This document shows positions 56,500 through 64,000 of a stretch of 64,000 bases of DNA, one piece after another. Below the pieces are notes generated by a model. The model was not told the DNA's origin. It did no database searches and saw only the letters and a list, made by a program, of their open reading frames with translations. Source of the stretch: Limanda limanda (lineage: Eukaryota; Chordata; Actinopteri; Pleuronectiformes; Pleuronectidae); NCBI RefSeq assembly GCF_963576545.1, contig NC_083641.1, positions 20,227,523 through 20,291,522 of the forward strand, written 5' to 3'. Each line of letters begins with the position of its first letter. The first letter of the stretch is position 1. The position numbers were made by a program, and so were the translations under genes.

Positions 56500-58846
56500 G
56501 TACCTCTCCCCGGCAGCGACGCAAATTGTCCTGGACCGAAGGGACGGTGATCTCGGCCTCCTGATCTGGAAACAGTGGGGGTTTATAGCCCAGAGAACAG
56601 TGGAAGGGAGACATACCGGGTGTGTGTTGTGGGCCTACTCCACCCAGGGCAGCCGAGCACTCCAGGACGATGGCTCCGCAGCGGAGTGCCGCCTCCATCT
56701 CCTGATTGGCCCGCTCAGACTGGCCGTTGGATTTGGGGTGATATCCCGACGTCAGGCTGGCGGTCGCTCCAAGGGCTGTGCAGAAAGCCTTCCACACCTG
56801 AGATGTAAATTGCGGTCCTCTGTCGGAGACGATGTCTGACGGCAGCCCTTGGATGCGGAATACATTCTGCACCAATAGGTCAGCAGTCTCCTGAGCAGAG
56901 GGTAGTTTGGGCAGGGCAATGAAATGGGCAGCCTTGGAGAAACGGTCAATTACAGTGAAGACCACAGTGTTACCTCCAGACGGGGGAAGACCGGTTACGA
57001 AGTCCAGGGCAATGTGGGACCAAGGAAGACCAGGGATCGGCAGAGGTCGGAGCAAACCAGAACTGCGCTTGGTGGAGGTCTTATTCCGGCAACAGACGGT
57101 GCAGGCTGCTACGAATGACTGAGTATCCGTGTCCATGGTCGGCCACCAGAAGCATCGCTTGAGGTACGAGATGGTCCGCTGGATCCCCGGATGACAGGTA
57201 AGGCGGGAGGAGTGTGCCCACTGCAGGACCTGAGAGCGGACAGAGTCTGGGACAAAGAGACAGTTAGGAGGTCCAGTACCTGGATCGGGCTGGGTGGTCT
57301 GAGCCTGACGGACCGTGGCGTCGACCTCCCAGGTGAGGGCAGCAATGATGCAGGACGGAGGGACGATGGTCTCTGGTTCAGCGTGGAACTCCTCCACCGT
57401 GAACAGGCGGGACAGGGCGTCCGGCTTCACATTCCTGGACCCTGGACGATAAGGCAATGTGAAATTGAATCTACCCAGGAACAGGGCCCACCTTGCCTGA
57501 CGAGAGTTTAGACGCTTGGCTGTCTGGATATAGGAAAGGTTCCTGTGGTCTGTCCAGACAATGAAGGGGTGCTCCGCACCCTCGAGCCAGTGTCGCCACT
57601 CCTCTAATGCCAACGCCACAGCTAGTAGCTCTCGATTGCCAACATCATAGTTCCTCTCAGGGGGATCAAGCTTGTGGGAGAAGAAAGCACAAGGATGCAT
57701 CTTGTTATCTAGTTGAGAGCGTTGAGATAGTATAGCACCTACCCCAGTTTCAGACGCAACCGTCTCCACAACAAACTGAAGTGATCAGTCAGGGTAGACA
57801 AGGATGGGAGAGGAGATGAACAGGCACTTGAAGTTGGAGAAGGCCGCCTCGGCCTCAGGAGTCCAGCGGAATGGAACTGAGGAGGTGAGCGCTGTCAGAG
57901 GAGCTGCTATGGTGCTGTAGTTCCTCACAAACCTCCTATAGAAATTGGCAAAGCCGTTGAAGCACTGCAGCTGCTTGCGATTGATAGGAGTGGGCCAGTC
58001 CGCGACATCAGAGACTTTGGCAGGATCCATCCGGAGCTCCCCCGGAGAGATGACAAAACCAAGAAAGGAAGTAGTGGTGGCATGAAACTCACATTTCTCG
58101 GTCTTGACAAACAGTTTGTTCTCCAGGAGTCGCTGCAACACTGTGCGAACATGCTCCTGATGATCCTGAAGAGAGCGGGAGTAGATAAGAATATCATCCA
58201 AGTATACAAAAACAAAACGACCTAGCATGTCACAGAGCACATCATTCACTAGAGCTTGGAAGACTGCTGGGGCATTTGAGAGAGTTGTTGAGCCCTCTAT
58301 AGTCAATACAAGGTCTTAAGGTGCTGTCCTTCTTCCCGACAAAGAAAAATCCAGCGACCACTGGAGAGGATTATGGACGGATGATCCCCGCAATTAGGGA
58401 CTCGTGAATGTACTTCTCCATGACCAGCTGCTCTAGACGATTTAGGTTGTACAGTCGGCTGCTGGGACGAGGGGCCCCAGGCATAAGCTCAATGGCACGG
58501 TCATACGGCCGATGAGGAGGAAGAGAGAGAGCCTGCTCCTTGCTGAAGACTGGGGCGAGGTCATGGTTAACTTGGGGAACCGAGGACAGGTCCGGGGGCA
58601 CCGCTACAGGCGGTGGCTCAGATGTGGGACTTTGGTCTACGGTTCTACGGTTCTACGGTCCTACGGTCCTACGGTTCTACGGTCAATCCTGGCCAGTAGC
58701 ATACCATTTAGGGCCTTGGTATCCAGTGGAACATTGAGGAGCTCCGTTTCGATGCCCAACTGCTGACAAACCCTACTATCAATGGAACTCTCATCAGCCC
58801 CTGAATCAATTAGAGCCGTGAATGGGAATGCCCTCCCTCGCCACAA
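56426..58846 (-). pseudogene. Pol of the defective Gypsy element (protease, RT, RNase H, integrase)
   Basis: Read from 58846 down. Protease: FTALIDSGADESSID. An 8-bp unit CTACGGTT/C is repeated about six times at 58636-58682, directly after it. RT N-terminus: [20 protein letters not shown] to IAGIIRP and a stop at 58369-58371; then a deletion joins the CIDYRGLNN region to [15 protein letters not shown] (near 58265-58280), removing part of the fingers and palm. [11 protein letters not shown] is intact. RNase [31 protein letters not shown]. Integrase: HHCC domain ([29 protein letters not shown]) and [40 protein letters not shown] as D,D-E. Frame breaks lie near 58300-58380 and 57770-57785, and the C-terminus is replaced by LTR sequence. 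Confidence 0.9.
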
Positions 58847-59100
58847 GAGGGAGGCATCGAGCTGCGGACGGTCTGGGGGAGAGGGACTAACAACACGACT
58901 TATAACTCTCCCACTACTGCCGAGCCGGACCTTTTACCGGGCGGATGGGGCAGTTAGCAAGGAAATGGCTCGGCCACAGTACAGGCAGGACTGGGTCTTC
59001 ATTCTGCGGTTCTTCTCTCCGGAGGACAGACGGAGGCCGTCTATTTGCATGGGCTCTGGTTCGGAAATCTCTGGCATTTCTCGGCGTGACCCGAGGGAAG

Positions 59101-59863
59101 TCAGCTGTTCAGAGCGACAGTATCCGGGGAACTAGCTGAGTCAGCACGCCACAGGAGGAGTTGATCGCTGGTTTTAATGGCGAGTTGAATTGCCTCATTC
59201 ATCGTTTTGAACTCTCCCTGGAGTGCAATCTCCCTCCCAATGTCCTGGTTTAAGCCATTTTGGAACGCCGTGATCAGTGCGTCCTCGTTCCAGCCCGACT
59301 CCACCGCCAAACCTTGGAAGTGAATCACAAACTCCTGGACTGTCAGACCTCCCTGACGGATCCTTGAGAGCTGCTGCCCGGCTTGCTGGCCCCGTATCGG
59401 GTGATCGAACATCCGCTTGAGCTCTGTAGCGAAGGCATCGGCAGACACGGCCAGCGGAGAGTCTGTCTCGAAGAGAGCATTATAAAAGATGAGCGGACGG
59501 CCCTGTAATAAATTAACCAGGTAAGCGATCTTAGCATTATCACTAGCATATCTAATGGGCTGTGCATTTAAGGCTAACTGGCATTGTGTTAGAAACTGGC
59601 GACAGGTGTTGGGATCACCGGAGTACTTAGCTGGTGGAGGAATCCGGGGTTCGAGGGCAGCAGAGGCAGGTTGTGCGGCTGGAGGGGCTTGTTGAACCGG
59701 AGCAGAGACCTGAGCGGCGGGGGCAGGATCCGTGTCCAGCCGAACGATGAGAGCAGATCCAACTTATCGCTGATATCCTTCAGAGCCTTGTCGTGGTGAC
59801 CCAAAAGGGTCTTTGGTGAGCCATTGCCTTTCTCTGAGACTCAGCTTGCTCTGCCAAGTCCAT
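59101..59863 (-). pseudogene. Gag of the defective Gypsy element, frameshifted
   Basis: An ATG at 59863 begins a frame (MDLAEQAESQRKAMAHQ) that breaks within about 30 codons; the continuation (HHDKALKDISDKLDLL) is in another frame from 59800. The recognisable retrotransposon Gag domain is at 59448-59110: FATELKRMFDHPIRGQQAG, RQGGLTVQEFVIHFQGLAV, WNEDALITAFQNGLNQDI. After it, a zinc-knuckle start CLYCGRA (near 58980) loses its frame before the His and last Cys. It is unlike the PNMA-type Gag at 47190 and belongs to the common fish Gypsy type. Confidence 0.8.
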
Positions 59864-59879
59864 TGTGGCCGGACTATAC

Positions 59880-60330
59880 TGTTAAGGGCCAGGCTTGGAC
59901 ACAGAGGCAGAAGCTGAGACAGGAGCAAAGTCAACTGAGGTCCATTGGAAATGTCCAATAACATAAGCAGGCAGGTAGATAGGCAGGTAAGCAGGCAGGT
60001 AGGCAAGCAGGCAGGCCGGCAAAACTCTGGAGCTGGAGTCGGGGCAATAATCCAGCTGCTGGTCCTGAGCAGGAAGACAGGCAAGGTTAGGACACGGAAC
60101 CAACAGGACGTTTCAGAATCTTAATAGTACGATAGCGGAAGCTGGAACTGACATAAACAGAGTCTATAGTCCGGCGCAGACGGAGAGCAGTAGTGGAGCT
60201 TATAAAGGCAGCTGGTCAATCAAGGCCCCAACTCACACCAGGTTCACATCTGTAATCAGCCACGCCACCTACACACCGAGAGAGGGAGAAAGAGAGAGCC
60301 TAGTAGGCAGGTGAGGAGGAGGGCATGACA
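59880..60330 (-). repeat. 5' LTR of the defective Gypsy element
   Basis: 451 bp; the partner of 56012-56499. Confidence 0.88.
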
Positions 60331-60840
60331 ATTTCACTCTACACTCTTTGTCTAACTTGCTACGAACACAGACCCATATCTCTCTCACCCCCACTACATG
60401 TCGTAAACATTCCAAAGAAGGGGGGAGGTCGTTATCTTTAGGGTGGCCAGTCACCATTTTGTAAGCATGCTGACACACACAGACACATACACTCACATAC
60501 ACATCTTTGTTTAGTGAGTACACCATTAGTAATTTGTGTTTTATACTTTATTATATTTCATAATAAATGTTTTTCTTGCATAAGATAATTTTACGAACCT
60601 CTACACTGTCAGGAACTCTATATCTTTCAACTGAACTAACTATCTATATGGTAATTTTGGTTATAGTTATTCATTTAATTGTAAATCAGAGTTCCAAATT
60701 TGTAGTTAATACTTTAATGAAACTTAATCAATAAATTGGCTATATTTTCCCTTCCTTTGAAGGGTGGTGCCCCGAGGTAACTTTAATCAATTCAAAGTAA
60801 TTATTTAATATTTTTAATATAAATATTCAATTTTTTTTTT
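60331..60840. repeat. Long dispersed repeat, LTR-like (copy 2, right part)
   Basis: Continues the repeat of 55311-56006 after the Gypsy element and matches 28638-29160, including CACACACAGACACATACAC and the TGAAGGGTGGTGCCCC segment. No gene is seen. Confidence 0.55.
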
Positions 60841-61583
60841 GATGTTGAAAACCCAGCTGAGCCAAGGAGGATTTTGAATGTGACGAGGAAATCTACAGCT
60901 TGTGTCATCATTTTGAGTTTCACATGAGTAACCTGATATAATCATGCAAATCTGTTTTATTTGTTTAACATAAATGTTTGTTTTCATCAGAGCAAATCCT
61001 TGAAAACCAACCAACTCACTCTGAGATCCAACAAGAGAGGAAAAATTAAATTGTGAAGGGAATTGTTGATATTTTGGTGAACTTTGAAAAATGGCCTCCA
61101 TCAACATACCTGAGAAAGGGGATTGGTTGACTTCCTCCATCTAGTGGTCATATCCAGAGTTGATCGACAGTTCTGCATTGTTGCTGTTTAACTTCAATTT
61201 ACAGAATATAGGACAGCATTTAACATGCAAAATTTCCCCATCACACATGAATGGCTTTTTCTTGCAAATAAACAAGATTATTGTCACTGTGTAATGATAT
61301 TGGCCCATTTGAACCTGAAGGCAAACATCAACTTTTTCTCTCCACCAACAGCTAGCAAACATATGTAATTGACAACGAAACAACTTCTCTCCACAATGTA
61401 TTTATTCTTTTAAAATCCTGTGCAGATCCTCAGAGGTAACAGGTAAATCAGTTATGTCTCCTACAGATCAGTCATTGTGCTGGGTTTCTGAGAAGTGCAG
61501 TAGTGCGTTGAGAATAATCTCATGGGATTTGGGACTACATTCACATTGGCTGTTGATTCTTCTCACATGGTACAAAGAAACAC
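60841..61583. promoter_or_regulatory. Upstream region of receptor F
   Basis: Matches the regions before B and C. The exon-like frame recurs near 60990-61140 but has an early stop (after QQERKN). The proximal receptor block begins at 61421. Confidence 0.5.
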
Positions 61584-61590
61584 TATAAAG
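61584..61590 (+). promoter_or_regulatory. TATA box of receptor F
   Basis: TATAAAG, 50 bp before the ATG at 61634. Confidence 0.6.
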
Positions 61591-61633
61591 GTCAGTTCCC
61601 AGGTCAGAGTTGCTAGGGATAGGGAGACTCGTG

Positions 61634-64000
61634 ATGGGTTTGATCACTTGTATCCTCTTCACCCTGCTGGCAGGGATAAAGTCAGAAAAACAAACGTGCA
61701 AAGTGATCGGGCAAACAGGGTTCAAGGAGTTTTCTAAAGATGGTGATCTCATTATCGGAGGAGTTTTCTCTTTATCAACTAAACGCGAATTGATTGACAA
61801 TGGCTACCACGCATTGCCGTATACATACTGCGAAAAGTAAGTGAATATGCAGTAAATCCTGTGTATGTTTTGTGTGGGAATGTGATCAGCTCTGATGTCA
61901 TTTATTAATAACAAGTGCTCACTGTGTGTAGGCTGAATGACAGGGAACTGAAGTTTGCCAGAATAGTGATGTTTACAGTGGAGGAGATCAATAGAGATGA
62001 AAAGCTCCTTCCTGGATTGAGTCTGGGTTACAGGCTTTACAATGGCTGTGGGGATGAGAACCTGATTCGAGCAGCAGTGGAAGCCGTAAACGGAGACTCA
62101 AGGGGATGTGCTGATCAGATACAGGCTCTCCTGGGCCATTCATCCTCCGGTGTGAGTAAAGATATAAACATCATACTCAGCCCGCTATCCATTCCACAGG
62201 TGAGAAGTGATTGGGAAATAACTGGGATTTAATCATGTTTTCATCTTTGAAGAACGTTTAATCTGTTTTGTTGTGGTTAACATGTTATCTTTCTTTGAAG
62301 GTGAGCCATCTCTCTACTTGTGCTTGCTTGAGTGACAAAAGGCAGTTCCCCACATTCTTCAGAACTGTGCCCAGTGACCGCTTCCAAGTTATCGGTCTGG
62401 TGCAGCTCATGAAATACTTTGACTGGCGCTGGGTGGGGATTATTTATTCTAAGGACTTGTACTCAGACGAAGGTACAACAGCATTTGCAAAGGAAGCAGA
62501 AAAAGAGGGCATATGTGTTGAGTACTCGTTACCTTACTCAGATACAAATGTAAAATTTCCTGCTATTGTTGATGCTCTGAGGAAATCCTCGTCCAAGGTG
62601 GTCCTCCTGTTTATGCCCTTACCCCCCACCAAATTGTTCTTGTCGCAAATAAAGAAGTATAGCATAACTGGAAAGCAATGGGTTGGCAGTGAGGCTTGGA
62701 TCACTCAAACAGACCTGGCTTCTGATGGGAGAAAGAGCCTTTTGCAGGGGGCGATGGGCTTTGCCCTCCCTCAGGCACCCATCCCAGGTCTTGGTGAATT
62801 CTTACTCAGCTTTAAGCCCTCTGACGAACCACAAAGTGCTATAGTTAAAGATTTCTGGGAGTCGTTCTTTGACTGCAGCTTCTCTCCGTCAATTACTTCT
62901 GCTATGTGTACTGGCACAGAAGATCTCAGCACAGTCTCCAGTGACTTCACAGACGTGACACATTTTAGGGAAGAGAATAATGTGTACAAGGCTGTGTACT
63001 TGGTGGCATATGCTATTCACGCACTACTGCAATGTCACAACGGCTCAAATCCAACCACTGGAAATTCTTGCGTGACAAAAGACCAAGTTCAGCCTAAATT
63101 AGTAAGTTCTGGAATATTTACTCAGACTTCAGATACTTAATATTAATGTTTTCCTTACCTTGATGTTAATGCAAAAACTTTAACATTTGAATATTCGCTA
63201 CAAATTGTATTGGTTTCTCGGAAATATGCTGAAATGTCCTGATTGTCCTCTTACAGGTGTTGGAGCACATTAAGTATGTGAACTTCACAACACAGAGTGG
63301 GGCCAAGGTTTTCTTTGATGAAAACGGAGACTCAGTTGCCCAGTACGACTTAGTTAACTGGCAAATAAAAGACGACGGTTCTGTTGAGATCGTAAACATC
63401 GGTCAATTTGACACGTCTCTTCCAGAGGGGGAGAAATTCAAACTAAAAGACAACACCAGGATAGTTTGGGGTGGAAACAGTATGCAGGTGAAGTGACCAT
63501 CTGTCTAATTAATTCTCCCAGCTGTTTTCCTACAGTGCATTTAGGAATTTTCACACATGGTGTTTTCTCTAATCAGGTGCTGAGGTCTGTTTGCAGAGAA
63601 CCGTGTCTCCCAGGGACTCGAAAGGCGATAAACAAGCATAAACCTGTGTGCTGCTTCGACTGCTTTGAGTGCCCCGAGGGATCAATTAGTAATGAGACAA
63701 GTGAGACAGAAAATGAATTCATTCATGTTTGCAGTAGAAACAATAAAAAGGAAAGAAATGCATGATTTGAAATCTCTCTCTCTATCTCCACTCATAGATT
63801 CTCCCAACTGTTTGATCTGTCCACCTGAACTTTGGCCGAATGAAAAGAAAGACCAGTGTCTCCCGAAGCCGACTGAGTACCTCTCCTACAAAGAGATCAT
63901 GGGGGCACTTTTAACTGGATTTGGTTGTGTGGGCATATTTTTATCTCTACTGACATCAATCATTTTTCTGACTCATAAAGAGACTCCAATTGTTAAAGCC
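61634..64000 (+). CDS. Vomeronasal type-2 (OlfC) receptor F, 3' end beyond the window
   Basis: Exons: 61634-61836, 61932-62199, 62301-63101, 63257-63487, 63577-63700, 63798 to the edge; 610 codons are visible, ending in front of TM2. No lesion is seen. Exon 2 is 268 nt instead of 271: one codon of the NGEDSKGC segment is missing (NGDSRGC), leaving the frame intact. The signal peptide is [17 protein letters not shown]. The ligand domain has its own version of the variable positions: [52 protein letters not shown] is shared with A and C. Exon 5 has VLRSVC where the others have VPRSVC or LPRSVC, and exon 6 begins NSPNC rather than NSPDC. Intron 5 is 97 nt. Expected full length is 846 residues if exon 6 is like the others. 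Confidence 0.92.

Larger units (their letters stand above)
56012..60330 (-). mobile_element. Ty3/Gypsy retrotransposon of a second lineage, defective
   Basis: LTRs at 59880-60330 (5', 451 bp) and 56012-56499 (3', 488 bp), TGTTAAGG...ATGACA/TTGACA on the plus strand, with the exact five-base duplication ATTTC (56007-56011 and 60331-60335). The length difference comes from a repeated GGCAGAACTCTGGAGCT segment and AGGCAGGTAGG-type repeats. The leader is only about 16 nt and no primer-binding site is evident. Gag, protease, RT and zinc-knuckle parts are broken by frameshifts and a deletion, so it cannot move by itself. It entered an older repeat whose undamaged copy is at 28610-28700. Confidence 0.93.

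Noticed and set aside
3791..64000. Identification of the receptors as calcium-sensing or taste T1R receptors
   Set aside because: The six-exon layout, 847-residue length, very short cytoplasmic tail and tandem array fit V2R/OlfC; the calcium-sensing receptor has a long tail and is single copy.
1..64000. CRISPR array or bacterial operon
   Set aside because: No regularly spaced identical repeats; spliced genes and transposons are eukaryotic.

Overview
The window comes from a teleost fish genome. It carries a tandem array of family C chemosensory GPCR genes of the vomeronasal type-2 receptor (V2R, in fish OlfC) class, with the six-exon V2R layout including a 124-nt exon 5. The transposon load is also fish-like: hAT and Harbinger elements, solo LTRs, Ty3/Gypsy elements, an L1-type LINE, an APE-type LINE and tRNA-derived SINEs. 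I did not identify the species.

Layout, left to right. 1-1030 is the 5' part of an APE-type LINE, minus strand. 1048-1103 is a scrap of V2R exon 6. Receptor A (3791-6939, +) is intact. A 2.4-kb hAT-type element and a second composite hAT element separate it from P1 (about 12915-17411), a pseudogene of another V2R subfamily broken by an LTR-type and a hAT insertion. Receptor B (18579-21677, +) is intact. A solo LTR, a Harbinger-type MITE, a subtelomere-like mix of dispersed repeats and another solo LTR follow. Receptor C (30201-33319, +) has lost its ATG and has a stop in exon 3. D (about 34066-34896) is a truncated relative of P1. Receptor E (35185-38288, +) is intact. Next come an almost full-length L1-type LINE (38616-44173, minus) and a 9-kb Ty3/Gypsy element (45675-54685, +) whose Gag resembles vertebrate PNMA proteins. 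A decayed Ty3/Gypsy element of a different lineage (56012-60330, minus) sits inside an older repeat. Receptor F (61634-beyond 64000, +) is cut by the right edge.

The array appears to have grown as a two-gene block. A, C and F occupy one position and B, E (and the left-edge scrap) the other; P1 and D lie just upstream of B and E respectively, and the 3' flanks alternate in the same way. Each gene has the same compact design: a TATA box about 50 bp before the ATG, five short introns and an AATAAA 33 bp after the stop. The receptors would be expressed in olfactory sensory neurons and probably detect amino-acid-like ligands; that role is inferred from the family. No rRNA, tRNA, CRISPR or bacterial feature was seen.
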